Under the pieces are notes generated by a model. The model was not told the origin of the DNA and did no database searches. It saw nothing but the letters and a program-made list of their open reading frames with translations. The position numbers and the translations under genes are program-made. From a bacterium (GTDB lineage: Bacteria > Gemmatimonadota > Gemmatimonadetes > Gemmatimonadales > Gemmatimonadaceae), in assembly GCA_027484025.1 (NCBI GenBank), contig JAIXTI010000197.1, positions 1 to 64,000 on the forward strand: a stretch of DNA of 64,000 nucleotides, read 5' to 3'. Below, in pieces: positions 34,774 to 44,398 of the stretch; within the stretch, counting starts at the first letter, position 1, and the number at the start of each line of letters is the position of its first letter.

Positions 34774-35964
34774 GTGTTCACACTCTTTCTTGTCGTCTTT
34801 CTCGACCTGATCGGCTTCGGCATGATCATCCCGGTGTTCCCGTTCTACGCGGAACGCATCGGGGTCTCGCCGTCGTCGGTCATCTTCTTCCTGGGGCTCT
34901 ACTCCGCCGGCCAACTCGTCGGCGCGCCGCTCTGGGGGAGCCTTTCCGACCGGATCGGACGACGGCCGGTGCTGCTCTTCACGCTGCTCGCCAATGCCGC
35001 CTCCTCGTGGATGCTCGCGTACGCCGACACGGGCGTGACGCTCGCCATCTCGCGCATCATCGCGGGGCTCTCGGCTGGCAATATCTCCGCCGCCTACGCG
35101 TACACCACCGACATCACCACCGACGCCACGCGCCCCAAGGCGCTCGGCCTCCTCGGCTCGGCCTTCGGGATGGGCTTCATTTTGGGACCCGCGCTGGGCG
35201 GGCTGCTGGCCGGTGCGGACAACGACAACGGCAGCGCCCTCGGCCGCGTGGCCCACGCGGCCGCGATCTTGTCGCTCGTGGCCTTCGTGCTGACGCTGGT
35301 GCGCCTCCCCGAATCACTCCCGCCCGAAAAGCGTCGCGCCCCCGACACCCGGCGCGTGGGGATGGGCGTGTATTTCACGCGACCGGTGCTGCGCGGATTG
35401 TTGGTGGCCACCATCGTCGTCGTCGCGGCGGTCGCGTTGCTGCAGAGCACTCTCGCCCTCTATTCCGCCGAACGCTTTGCCGTAGGCCCGCGCACACTGG
35501 GGTGGATGTACGGGTTCACGGGCATCATTTCGGTGGCCGTGCAGGCCGGCGCCATCGGGAAGCTCACGACTCGCTTCGGCCCGCACAAACTGGCGACGGT
35601 CGGCATCGTGTTCACGGCCATCGGCATACTCGGCGTTCCGTTCGCCACCAGCATTCCGTTACTGCTGGTGGCGCTGTCGGTCTTCGCGGTGGGATCGGCG
35701 CTCTTCAATCCCAGCATGAGCGGCCTCGTGGCTGCATCGGCCGCACCACACGAGCGCGGCGGCGTGCTGGGCGCGTATCAGGGCGCGTCGTCGCTCGGCC
35801 GCGTCGTCGGCCCCGTTTTGGGAAGCGGCGTCGCCAGCCTCGTCGGACTGGGTGGCCCATTCATCGTGGGCGCCGTCGTGTGCGTGGCAGGATCACTGCT
35901 GGTCGCCCGTCAGGGAAGGAAGTACGCTGCTGCATCCGCGACCTACGGCGGCTCGCCCAGCTGA
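34774..35964 (+). CDS. MFS transporter, TetA/multidrug-exporter-like
   Basis: About 396 aa with 12 membrane segments. N-terminal 'LIGFGMIIPVFPFYAERIGV', then the motif A loop 'GSLSDRIGRRPVLLFTLLAN' and 'ISRIIAGLSAGNISAAYAY'. The motif C-like 'GMGFILGPALGGLLAG' supports an antiporter that exports drugs or metabolites, most like TetA/MdtG. No ATG fits the first helix; the GTG at 34774 starts 'VFTLFLVVFLDL' directly. An ATG at 34621 would add 51 residues opposite the neighbouring gene and is less likely. Confidence 0.88.
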   Translation: MFTLFLVVFLDLIGFGMIIPVFPFYAERIGVSPSSVIFFLGLYSAGQLVGAPLWGSLSDRIGRRPVLLFTLLANAASSWMLAYADTGVTLAISRIIAGLSAGNISAAYAYTTDITTDATRPKALGLLGSAFGMGFILGPALGGLLAGADNDNGSALGRVAHAAAILSLVAFVLTLVRLPESLPPEKRRAPDTRRVGMGVYFTRPVLRGLLVATIVVVAAVALLQSTLALYSAERFAVGPRTLGWMYGFTGIISVAVQAGAIGKLTTRFGPHKLATVGIVFTAIGILGVPFATSIPLLLVALSVFAVGSALFNPSMSGLVAASAAPHERGGVLGAYQGASSLGRVVGPVLGSGVASLVGLGGPFIVGAVVCVAGSLLVARQGRKYAAASATYGGSPS

Positions 35965-36059
35965 TCACGTCACAATGTCAGGCGCTGGTGAGAGATATGG
36001 AGCAAACGATGCCCCCGCTACGCATCGACGGTAGTGACCCCCGCCGAGCGTTTGGTCTG

Positions 36060-36536
36060 CTAAAGATTGTTTCGGATTACGACGGCGTTAGAATCGAGCG
36101 CCAAGTACGTCAGTCCCGAGAACTTGTTGATCATCGGAGTTGCGAGAATGAAGCGATTGGGAGTGAGCCGGAATAGCAGCCCATTGTTGATCCGCGCGGC
36201 CTCCACGCTATCCGCCACACCGAACGAGGCGTACAGGCGTTGCCAAGCAGTGATGGCTGCATGGCACTTGACAGTATCTTGTACCACCGTGACCTGATTC
36301 AACCGGACGCCGGTAACGCCAAGCTCGGCACGAGTGTCTTGGTAGACCTCTCCCCGAAGACCGGTATCGCTGAGAAAAACCCCCATAAACGCCCAAGCTC
36401 TGGCAGTGTTGAGCGGTTCCATCGAGCACGGATTAAGCGATTCAGCGGCGGCCTGTGAGGTCATCATCGGCATGCCGGGTGTTGCCGTTGCGCAGATGCT
36501 CGCGGTAAAAACCAAGGCGAGTAGTTGAAGACGCAT
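36060..36536 (-). CDS. Small secreted protein of unknown function, paralog of 53553-54020
   Basis: 158 aa with a signal peptide (LLALVFTASICATATPG). The C-terminal two thirds match the island protein at 53553-54020: 'TVVQDTVKC', 'AITAWQRLYASFG', 'LLFRLTPNRFILATP' and 'TYLALDSNAVVIRNNL' recur with few changes. Two conserved cysteines could form a disulfide. It lies 11 bp downstream of the broken JAMM-like lipoprotein gene, and its base composition is lower in GC than the surroundings, as with transferred DNA. A partner or protective role is only a thought. Confidence 0.7.
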   Translation of the reverse strand: MRLQLLALVFTASICATATPGMPMMTSQAAAESLNPCSMEPLNTARAWAFMGVFLSDTGLRGEVYQDTRAELGVTGVRLNQVTVVQDTVKCHAAITAWQRLYASFGVADSVEAARINNGLLFRLTPNRFILATPMINKFSGLTYLALDSNAVVIRNNL

Positions 36537-36547
36537 GATCGTTGCTC

Positions 36548-38536
36548 CTACTTTATTGTTGTAGGTGCGTCACTTGTCTTCGTAACGCAGCTGTTATTGG
36601 TGAATGGCTTGTTCCTCTTCCATCCCTGCAGATTGTTTCCAACGATTACCGTGTCAGCCATGGTGTACTTGACTGAATCGGAAACGACGGTCCCCCAAGG
36701 AATTGTGCTACGAGGATCGATAAGCCAAAGGTAGTCGGGGTCAACAATCATTGGCTTGTAGAGTGGGGAGAAGAGATCGAGGTTGGTGTCGTTTTTGTAC
36801 ATGTTGTTGAGAACGTTCATGTCCTTCCACGAGTTCTCCCAGTCCACATAGCTCGGGCCTATCCCGGCGCGCTGCCCACGGAATCTTGGTGGACAGTTTG
36901 ACGGGAACTTGTCCCTTAAGCCGAAAGGATGTGTGTGTATCACGCTGACAATTGTCATCACTCCGACGACCCATCGCGGTGGAATGAACTGGTTGATGTC
37001 GGACGTTGCCATTGTCGTCTCGCACGGAGAGGAGATGGAGTCCAAATCATAGTAGCGACTAACGAGCACCCCTCCAGAATCGATAAGCATCGCCGTGCGT
37101 TCTCTGCGGTCAGCCGCGTTCCCGTGGTTTCCGCCGATTCGCCAGATACTATCGATCAATGCACGCATTTCTTTGCTATCGAGCGCCGGGTCGCCGGTTG
37201 GACACGGCATGCTATCGATGTTTATGGTCGTCGTCAGGGTGATGCCTTGCGTCGTCGTGGCGGTAACGGTCAACGGTGTTGGCGCGCTTCCGCCGCTCAG
37301 CTGACATGCTCCTGCTGCCGCATTGCACGCGGCGGACATGGGAGCTGAACCGACCAGACTCGCTCGCCGACGCACCATGGCGGCGGGCATCGCGACGATC
37401 GTAATTGATGAGAGGGCGCGTTCAGGCACGGTCCGCACGAGCACGCGCACCGAGTCCAGACTACCGCCCACCGCACGGGGGGTGGGCGTGGCGACCAGCT
37501 TGAGCGGCTTCACCACCACCTTCGCAAACGCCTGCTCACCGATAGTCGCCGGATTCAAATTCGCGCGGAGATACATGTTCCCGGTGCGATAGACCCGCAC
37601 CCGGCACGTCACGGTCCCGTTGGCACACACGCCGGTCTGCGTGTCCGGCGGATCCGCCTGCAGTTGGCCACCAACGGCGCGCCGATGCGGCACCCACCTC
37701 CATCGCTGGGAGCCGGCGATCATCGTCATGCCACCGCTGACACTGGGCGTGAAGCTGACGGAATCGCCTTCAAACACCTCCGTCGGCGACGCAGTGAGCG
37801 CGAGCCTGTCCATCCACGGGTGCAGCGTGATCGATTGCTCGGCCTGACTCGCGATGACACACGGACCATTGAGGCAATTGAACCACCCCGGCCACGTCGG
37901 CTGGTTCATACCCGTGCGCAGGATGGTGCCGCTCCCGCGCAGGCGTCCTACCGTGACCTTCTCCGCCACGATCAGATTGTCCGCGTCATTGTTGGTGCTC
38001 GACACCGTGCACGAACGCAACGTGTGCTCCACGAAGCCGAACACCCGGAAGTTCGTGCGAATCTCGCCGAAGCAGAAATTGCCGGAGAACGCGCCGTCGG
38101 CGTCGATGGGCTTGTAGGGCGTACCCTGCAGATGGGCGAACGAGGGCGACAGCGCGCCGACGTACGCCCGAGGGATGACGCCGTTCACCCGCATGAGCAT
38201 CACGGTGGCGGTGGACAGTGTGTCCGGCCACGCCACACTGTTCTCCGCAGTGAAGCGATTCGGTCCGGTGCTCAGTGGGCGCGTCGTGGTGCCGGGCACG
38301 TCGCCCGGGACCAGCACGCAGTCCACCCCGCAGCTGGTCGGGGTCGGGTCCAACAGCACCGAGCGGCGCGGCGCACCGATCTCCGCCTCGGCCGCGCGAT
38401 CCGGCACCTAGGTCGGGAAAGAGCCCCGCTCTCGGCAGGCCGCTAGCGCGATCACGGCACCCAGCCGCAGCAGGTACCTCGGACGTATCGCGCGGACACG
38501 TCGTGTTCGCAGATCGCGTAGGTCGCACAAATGCAT
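36548..38536 (-). pseudogene. Lipoprotein with Ig-like region and JAMM-like C-terminus, cut by in-frame TAG
   Basis: Reads as one frame of about 662 codons from an ATG at 38536 (GGGAG eight bases before). The first 42 codons encode a lipoprotein signal with lipobox 'IALAAC'. A TAG at 38408-38410 then interrupts the frame, followed by 619 open codons. A CAG-to-TAG change would explain it. The middle is beta-rich ('GDSVSFTPSVSGGM', 'LVATPTPRAVGGSLDSVRVL'). The C-terminus has 'SVIHTHPFG' (His 491/493 counting from the GTG after the stop) and 'GPSYVDWEN' (Ser-x-x-Asp at 519-522), the spacing pattern of JAMM/JAB metalloproteases. If only the 619 codons are made, the product lacks its export signal. 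Confidence 0.65.
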
Positions 38537-38983
38537 GGCTTGCTCCCAATCACACAGTAGAAAGCGCCGGAATCCCGGCAATTGGAGGCGGCAGAATACC
38601 GCGCGAGGTCCGCTCACCGCCACGTGGCTGGTACAAACCGTTTCATTTCCGCGCCGGCCCCTACCCAAAAGGGCCGGAGCGTTCACCGTCACAATGCGTA
38701 AACACCGCATGGGCGTCCGAGCCGAGTCCCGCAGTCGACGCACCGACGTCCCTCAGTCACGCACAAACGCCGCGAGAAGGAACTCCTTACTTTTCCTAGC
38801 CAGGCTTTCTCACATCGCTAGTGCATACCGGCGGCTTCTCGCGGCATAAGGGTTTGTCGAGAACACTTTACCACACAAAGGGTGACGGTCGTTGTGCGAA
38901 CAGCGCATGCGATGGACGCGCCGGCATTTCAAGCTGAGGCGGGTCGCGAGGTGGTGGCCCGGTTTGTTGGCGGGACGGCGCGC
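38537..38983. other. Intergenic stretch with no recognised gene
   Basis: 447 bp between the lipoprotein pseudogene start and the M48 protease stop, both on the minus strand. Open frames here are short and not protein-like. It probably holds the promoter of the lipoprotein gene and the end of the protease transcript, but I see no convincing hairpin or boxes. Confidence 0.5.
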
Positions 38984-40420
38984 TTACCTGCCAATTCCTC
39001 CCACCACACGCTTCACCAGCGTCCCTCGCGGGAGCGAAGTCGTCGCTTCCACACCGTTCATCACGTACACCTGCTCTGCCGGCACCGAACTCGGGTAACG
39101 CTGCACGAACTGCTGTGCGGTCATCGTCTGATCGAGCGTCACGATCTCCACGCGCGCCGGCTGCACGCCCAGCGCAGCGGCGTCGGTCAGCGGACGGAAC
39201 GAGCGCAGCGCTGCTTCGATGGCGGGACCCTGCTGCGCGGTCACCTGCGGGACGGTGAGCCCCAGCAGCACATACGTACTGCTCCCGTATGTCAGCGCGA
39301 CCGCCAGTCCGCTCAGCGTCCCCTGCTGCGTCTGTGCGTCGAACGCCGCCATGACGGCACCAATGCCATTGATGGTGGTCTGTCCCGATTGCTTCACCGT
39401 TACGCCCTGCTGTTGCAGCACCCCCTGCAGCGCCTGCGTGGGCGTACCCTGTCCCGGCACGAGCTGAATTTGCGCGCCGTTGTCGGGGCTCACGGCCACC
39501 ACGGCATCGGGCTGATTGGCGGTCTTCCACCCAGTCGGGAAATCGAGCTGAAAGCGCAGGTCGGGGTGCAGAAAGCGCGTGCCGGTGAAGTAGCCCTGCC
39601 GCGGATTTTCTCCGAACACCATGCCGTTCACCACGCGCAAATACGATTCGCGATTCACGGCTTTGCCTGTCAGCGCCGCCGGCGCCGTTTGCGCAATGCG
39701 CTGCTCCGCGCGCTGAATGCGATTGCCCGGATCGGGGTGCGTGCTCTGCCACTCGGGCACGCGTCCCGCGCCGCCACTCAGTCGCCCGAGCGTGGTGAAG
39801 ACCTTGGGCGACTCGCGCACATCGAACCCCTGCGCGAGTGAATACTGAAAGCCGAGCGCATCGGCCTGCAGCTCGTCGTCACGGCCGAACTTGAGAAAGA
39901 GCAGCGACGCGCCGGTGCCCAGCAAATCACCGTACTTGGCAATGGTGGGCGACACGATACTCGCACCCACCAACCCGATCTGCGCCAACTGCTGTTGGCT
40001 CATCGATGCGACCGAGTGCTTGGCGGTGACGTGTCCGATTTCATGGCCCACCACTTCGGCGAGCTCGGCTTCACTGTTGAGATACGTCATGAGCCCGCGC
40101 GTCACGAAGATGAATCCGCCTGGATAGGCGAACGCATTTACGGCCGCATCATCGAGCACATGGAATTCCCACGGGAGCGACGGCCGCTCCGACTTGGCGG
40201 CCATCTGTGTCCCAAGGCGTTTGACGAGCGCCTGCGCAGCAGTGCTTGGAACTTCGCCCACACGCCGCAAGTCGTTCTGCGACGCCTCGCGTCCCATCTG
40301 CACTTCCTGAGACTCGGAAATGAGCGACAGCTCGCGCCGCCCCGTCACGGGATTGGTAGCGCAAGCTGTCAGCAGCGACAACGTGATGACGGTCACGACA
40401 ATGGGCGTACAACGAGGCAT
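38984..40420 (-). CDS. Secreted M48-family zinc metalloprotease
   Basis: About 478 aa. Lipoprotein-type signal ('VVTVITLSLLTACATNPVTG') with a lipobox cysteine at residue 20. Zinc motif 'VVGHEIGHVTAKHS' (HEIGH at 126-130) and the third ligand in 'RDDELQADALGFQYS', so all catalytic residues are present. A C-terminal region from about 280 ('LRFQLDFPTGWKTANQPDAV', 'VMNGVEATTSLPRGTLVK') is an extra beta-rich domain. It resembles BepA/LoiP-type proteases that survey outer-membrane proteins. I prefer the ATG at 40420 over the TTG one codon earlier. Confidence 0.92.
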   Translation of the reverse strand: MPRCTPIVVTVITLSLLTACATNPVTGRRELSLISESQEVQMGREASQNDLRRVGEVPSTAAQALVKRLGTQMAAKSERPSLPWEFHVLDDAAVNAFAYPGGFIFVTRGLMTYLNSEAELAEVVGHEIGHVTAKHSVASMSQQQLAQIGLVGASIVSPTIAKYGDLLGTGASLLFLKFGRDDELQADALGFQYSLAQGFDVRESPKVFTTLGRLSGGAGRVPEWQSTHPDPGNRIQRAEQRIAQTAPAALTGKAVNRESYLRVVNGMVFGENPRQGYFTGTRFLHPDLRFQLDFPTGWKTANQPDAVVAVSPDNGAQIQLVPGQGTPTQALQGVLQQQGVTVKQSGQTTINGIGAVMAAFDAQTQQGTLSGLAVALTYGSSTYVLLGLTVPQVTAQQGPAIEAALRSFRPLTDAAALGVQPARVEIVTLDQTMTAQQFVQRYPSSVPAEQVYVMNGVEATTSLPRGTLVKRVVGGIGR

Positions 40421-40517
40421 CAATGCTCCGGGTGAATGTCTCCCAAAACAATATCAGCCGAGCAAGGAGTATGCCCGTTGTCGCTACCCGTCGCCTCCGT
40501 TGCCGCGAAGGCGCACT

Positions 40518-41084
40518 TTACGGCGCGATCGTGTACGCGAAGGTCACGTCGATATCCGTATCGCCCACGCACGACGTGGCCGTGGCCACCTTCGGCGACG
40601 AGTCGTAGTGGCAGAGCACCACGCGCGCCGTGCCGGCGGTGGCGGTGGCCGTCAGCGCCTTGGAGAAGCGGAGTCCCAACGGACGGTTCTGACCATCCAC
40701 ATCCGTCGTCGTGATCGTCGCGCCCGTGCCGGTCACCGTGTAGAACACGCGGTGCTCGTTTGCTTCCTCACGAACTTCGGCCGTGATGTCTTCGGCCGGC
40801 GTCTTGAGGCGGTTCTCGAACTTCACCGTGCCCGTGTACGTCACGCCACGCCGGAGCGCCGGAATGGCGACCTGCGCCGACGGCGCCGTGGAACCGCTAC
40901 CGTCTGCATCGTCGATGTACGTCTCGAGCGCTGCGCCACCGGTCGTGGGCGTCAGCGTCAACGTCACGCGCGAAATGATCTCCGACTCGCCACCAGGCGC
41001 CGTCGTCGAGTCACCGCAGGCCGCCAGCGAAACGAGTGCCGCAGAACCAAGCACCATGAAACGGCGGGACGAATAATTGTGCAT
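40518..41084 (-). CDS. Lipoprotein partner of the adjacent TonB receptor
   Basis: 188 aa from the ATG at 41084 (GGAG seven bases before). Lipobox 'LVSLAAC' near residue 23. The mature part is a beta-rich domain: 'VTLTLTPTTGG', 'DADGSGS', 'VTYTGTVKFENRL', 'EDITAEVREEANEHRVFYT' and 'DTDIDVTFAYTIAP'. This pattern recalls lipoproteins encoded next to TonB receptors in Bacteroidetes; that likeness is from memory. The receptor gene lies 41 bp upstream on the same strand, so the two are likely read together. It may bind the receptor's metal or metal chelate on the surface. Confidence 0.72.
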   Translation of the reverse strand: MHNYSSRRFMVLGSAALVSLAACGDSTTAPGGESEIISRVTLTLTPTTGGAALETYIDDADGSGSTAPSAQVAIPALRRGVTYTGTVKFENRLKTPAEDITAEVREEANEHRVFYTVTGTGATITTTDVDGQNRPLGLRFSKALTATATAGTARVVLCHYDSSPKVATATSCVGDTDIDVTFAYTIAP

Positions 41085-41125
41085 CGGAAATCTCCAGTGT
41101 GTGAAAGGGTGATGATGGGTGAAAC

Positions 41126-43474
41126 TCAGAACGGCATCGTCAATCGCACGACCACATCGCGACCGGCATCGTTGACGAACAACCGGTAACGACTCAGGTA
41201 ATCGCGATACCGGGTATCGAGGGCGTTGTTCACCGACACCGACACGTCGGCAGTCCGCCCGAGCATGTGGATGGCGCGCGTACCCGCTTCCAATTGCAAC
41301 AGCGCATAGCCTGCGGTGGGCAACGTGTATACCGTTCCTGCCGGCACGCCGTCCTGCTGTCGCACCAGCAAAGCACCGGTACCCACGAACCACTCGCCGA
41401 GCGTGCGGCGTGATCCCATGAATCGCGCCGACACGTTGATGCGATCGGCGGGCATATCGTACAACGCTTCTCCGGTAGCGCGCCGCGTGCCGCGTACCAG
41501 CGTACCATTCGCCGAGAATTGCAGACGTGACACGGGCGTGTACGACGACGACAGCTCCAACCCGCGCATCCGCGCATCCGCTTGTGCGTAGCGGAATCCC
41601 GGAAAGGCTCCGCGAATGGTTTGCACCGGCTGCGTGGGCTGGAGGTAGATGAACCCCGACACCGTGTTCGAATACGCCGCCGCTTCCATTTGCACGGTGC
41701 GACCACGGTAGCGCACCGTGCTCTCCACACCGAGCGATACCTCGGGATCGAGCGCGCTGTCACCGAGTTCGTATTGCGCCGTGCCGTGATGCACACCCTG
41801 CGCATACCGTTCATCCACCGTCGGCGGGCGCCACGCGCGCGCGACACGCACCGCGACGTCGAGTCCGTCGCGCAACAGATACGCCGCGCCGAGCGAGCCA
41901 GCCATGTTTCGCCATGACGTGGTGCCGGCCGGACTACGAATCCCCACGTCGCCAAAGGCAATCGTGCTCTGGGAGATCAGATCGCCACGCAGGCCGGTGA
42001 GAATGGACAACCGGCCGAGCCCGAGCTCTTCCTGTGCGTATACCGCCCCCTGCCACAGGTTGTAACCGGGAATGAGAAACGCTTTGCCGAGCGTCTGATT
42101 CCCCTGCGCCAGAGCGCTAGTTCCCACGGTGCCGCGCCAGCCCTTGTAACGCGCGTGCGTGTAGCGAACGTCGAGCGAGTTGCTGAACAACTTGAGGTTG
42201 AACGCCGGCTCATTGCGGAAGCGCAGCGGTCCGTGATTGTCGTACTCGCGACGATGATTGTATTGCAGGCCGTACACCACTTCGAGTTGCGCATCATTGG
42301 CAAACTCGCGCACCGTACGCAGCTGCATCGTGCTGTGCGCCACACGCTGATTGGGGCGACCAATGTCATACGTGAACGCCGAGTCGCGCGGCGCCATCGT
42401 CATGGCACGCTGCAAGTCGTCGGCATTGCCCACATGCGCCTGCCGCAACACGCCGAGCTCCGTGGCGAAGCGCGAGAACGACAGCTCGGCGCGTCCCCAG
42501 CTGCGCCGTATACCAAGGGCGAGACTGCCGTTGAGCTCACGAAAGCCCGTATTCGACAGGTAGTAGTCGGGCGCCGCACCGTTACCCGCCATGCGCGACG
42601 TCAATCGCAGGCGATAGCCCGTGGTGCCAAGACCGGGCAGCGAAAGGTCTGCGCCCTCCACACCAATACTCGCCGCCCCCTGTCGACTGTTCGAGAAGGC
42701 ATTGAGCGCGACACTGCCGCGCAGGCTGCCCGTGTCGGGAAGCGCCGCGCGATCCACGCGCACTACGCCGCCCAGTGCATCGGCGCCGTACAACACCGTG
42801 GCCGCGCCGCGCACCACCGTCACCGCGTCCGCTTCGAAACTGTCGATGTTGGGGGCGTGCTCCGTGCCCCACTGCTGATCTTCCTGGCGCAGTCCGCCGT
42901 TCATGACCAGCACGCGCTGCGAGTTGAGCCCGCGAATCACCGGCTTCGCAATACTCGGCCCGAACTGAATGACCGAGACACCGGGAAGATTCTTGATCGT
43001 CTCGCCCAGTGTTTGCCCGCGGGTCGCTGCCAGCGCCTGCGCGTCGAGCGTCGAGGTGGCGGCCACACGCGCCAGTCGCTCGCCAAGCGTGTCCGCACGA
43101 ACCGCGACTTCCTGCAGCAGCGTCGTCGCGGGCTCGAGGTGCACCGTGAGCAGACGGTCGGCGCTGCGCAGTTCCACCTCGCGGGCGTTCGGCGCGAAGC
43201 CCAGTGCCCGCACACGCAGCATGACGGTGCTTGCCGGCAGATCACGGAGGTCGAAGCGTCCGTTCCCATCGGTGCGCTGTCGGACCGAGCGCGTCCCCCA
43301 GGTCACGACGACTTCCGCGTCGCGGACGGGCCGTCCCGTCGCTGCCGCTTCCACCACGCCATGAAGATGGCGCATGTCGCCATGCGTATCCTGGGCGGTG
43401 GCGGGCACGACCAGCCCCGCCAGCGCCACGACGCCGACGACAACGAGGGTGAGAAAGCGAGAATAGGTTCTCAT
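41126..43474 (-). CDS. TonB-dependent outer-membrane receptor
   Basis: 782 aa. Signal peptide ('LTLVVVGVVALAGLVVPATA'), carboxypeptidase-regulatory-like domain (about 37-110), plug ('LGETIKNLPGVSVIQFGPSI', 'KPVIRGLNSQRVLVMNGGLR', 'VVRGAATVLYGADALGGVVR') and a full beta-barrel ending 'VVRLTMPF' with the terminal Phe. The plug resembles metal and haem receptors of the ZnuD/HemR kind. The inverted repeat over its start codon supports regulation by a metal-responsive repressor. Substrate not determined; zinc or iron is inferred. Confidence 0.93.
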   Translation of the reverse strand: MRTYSRFLTLVVVGVVALAGLVVPATAQDTHGDMRHLHGVVEAAATGRPVRDAEVVVTWGTRSVRQRTDGNGRFDLRDLPASTVMLRVRALGFAPNAREVELRSADRLLTVHLEPATTLLQEVAVRADTLGERLARVAATSTLDAQALAATRGQTLGETIKNLPGVSVIQFGPSIAKPVIRGLNSQRVLVMNGGLRQEDQQWGTEHAPNIDSFEADAVTVVRGAATVLYGADALGGVVRVDRAALPDTGSLRGSVALNAFSNSRQGAASIGVEGADLSLPGLGTTGYRLRLTSRMAGNGAAPDYYLSNTGFRELNGSLALGIRRSWGRAELSFSRFATELGVLRQAHVGNADDLQRAMTMAPRDSAFTYDIGRPNQRVAHSTMQLRTVREFANDAQLEVVYGLQYNHRREYDNHGPLRFRNEPAFNLKLFSNSLDVRYTHARYKGWRGTVGTSALAQGNQTLGKAFLIPGYNLWQGAVYAQEELGLGRLSILTGLRGDLISQSTIAFGDVGIRSPAGTTSWRNMAGSLGAAYLLRDGLDVAVRVARAWRPPTVDERYAQGVHHGTAQYELGDSALDPEVSLGVESTVRYRGRTVQMEAAAYSNTVSGFIYLQPTQPVQTIRGAFPGFRYAQADARMRGLELSSSYTPVSRLQFSANGTLVRGTRRATGEALYDMPADRINVSARFMGSRRTLGEWFVGTGALLVRQQDGVPAGTVYTLPTAGYALLQLEAGTRAIHMLGRTADVSVSVNNALDTRYRDYLSRYRLFVNDAGRDVVVRLTMPF

Positions 43475-43498
43475 TACCCACTAAGGATAATGAGAACC
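43466..43498. promoter_or_regulatory. 11-11-11 inverted repeat over the TonB receptor start
   Basis: GGTTCTCATTA (43466-43476), 11 bases, then TAATGAGAACC (43488-43498), perfect arms. The left arm contains the receptor's start codon read on the minus strand. The right arm with its flank reads GATAATGAGAA, close to Fur-family boxes. Arm centres are 22 bp apart, two helical turns, as for two repressor dimers on one face. Confidence 0.6.
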
Positions 43499-43526
43499 GT
43501 CCATCATGTAAGTGGGGGTATCGCGA

Positions 43527-43898
43527 TCAGCGGGGGCCGCGGTACTCGCAGCCGGAGGTGCATGTTTCGCGGACGACCACCGCGCTCAGCAGCGGCAGCG
43601 TGGGGCGCAAGCGCTCCCAGATCCATACCGCGAGCACTTCGCTGGTGGGATTCTCCAGCCCCGGGACATCATTGAGGTAATGGTGGTCCAGCTGGTCATA
43701 GATGGGCCGGAACGCCGCTTTGATGTCGGCAAAGTCCATGACCCACCCCATGGTCGGGTCGAGCGGCCCCGACACCCGGATCTCGATCCGGAACGAGTGC
43801 CCATGCAGCCGAGCGCATTTGTGGCCGGCAGGCACGTTGGGAAGCCGGTGCGCGGCCTCGACGGTGAATTCCTTGTACAGCTCGATGGGGGACGACAT
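43527..43898 (-). CDS. queD: 6-carboxy-5,6,7,8-tetrahydropterin synthase
   Basis: 123 aa, the normal QueD/PTPS length. '[12 protein letters not shown]' and '[13 protein letters not shown]' carry the zinc histidines and the catalytic Cys. '[17 protein letters not shown]' and 'LDHHYLND' follow, with '[15 protein letters not shown]' and '[13 protein letters not shown]' at the end. It makes carboxytetrahydropterin for queuosine biosynthesis. The pathway's last reductase, queF, is also in the window (59936-60328), but the two are 16 kb apart and not in one operon. Its upstream side is occupied by repeat element B. Confidence 0.95.
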   Translation of the reverse strand: MSSPIELYKEFTVEAAHRLPNVPAGHKCARLHGHSFRIEIRVSGPLDPTMGWVMDFADIKAAFRPIYDQLDHHYLNDVPGLENPTSEVLAVWIWERLRPTLPLLSAVVVRETCTSGCEYRGPR

Positions 43899-43915
43899 CG
43901 CTGGAAGATAACGAA

Positions 43916-44130
43916 AACTACGGGTGTCTGGTCCGGCGCTTCACTGGCCGACGGCACTAGCCCTCAGGGGAAAGAACGCAAGGATAAAGGTGGAAGCGCG
44001 GTTTCATCCACCAGCACCGAAACTGCAGTTCCCCGCCGAGCGAACCGTGCTTCCCCCTGTGTTCTTACGTTCTTCCCCCTGACGGCTAGTGCCGTCGGCC
44101 AGTGAAGCGCCGGACAAGACACCCGTTGCT
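43916..44130. repeat. Dispersed palindromic element, copy B
   Basis: About 215 bp with imperfect terminal inverted repeats: ACGGGTGTCTGGTCCGGCGC on the left and the reverse complement near 44107-44126. The arms share CTTCACTGGCCGACGGCACT and AGCCCTCAGGGG with copy A at 10928. A central CACCGAAACTGCAGTT segment is also close to copy A. The arms match each other better than the centre does. It has no protein-coding capacity. It sits between queD and a divergent lipoprotein gene, whereas copy A lies between convergent genes, so it is not tied to one position type. Confidence 0.78.
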
Positions 44131-44398
44131 CACTCCCCCCGCAGCCCCGCCACCCGCTCCCTCGGCATCACCTCAAAAAACCCACCACGCGCCCCCGCAT
44201 ACACGAGGTGTATACGCATGGACGCGGCAACGTCGAATTCCACGAGCATCCGGCCAGTACGACGTGTCGCGACCGGGAGATCTGTGCGGTGTATGTTCAT
44301 GCCTCATAGTGCGCCGGCACGGCCTCCGGCCTATATCCGGTATGTTGCAGCTTCGTACCACAGACGTTGCGACTTTGCCCACGACTGCCAATTCCCCG
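44131..44398. other. Leader region upstream of a lipoprotein gene
   Basis: 268 bp between repeat B and the lipoprotein start. It has an alternative in-frame ATG at 44342 but no clear ribosome site. I see a short ACGAGGTGTATACG stretch and no other structure worth naming. Confidence 0.4.

Noticed and set aside
38868-39752. 294-codon frame within the M48 protease
   Set aside because: Shadow frame on the same strand as a clear zinc protease; glycine/arginine-rich with no motif.
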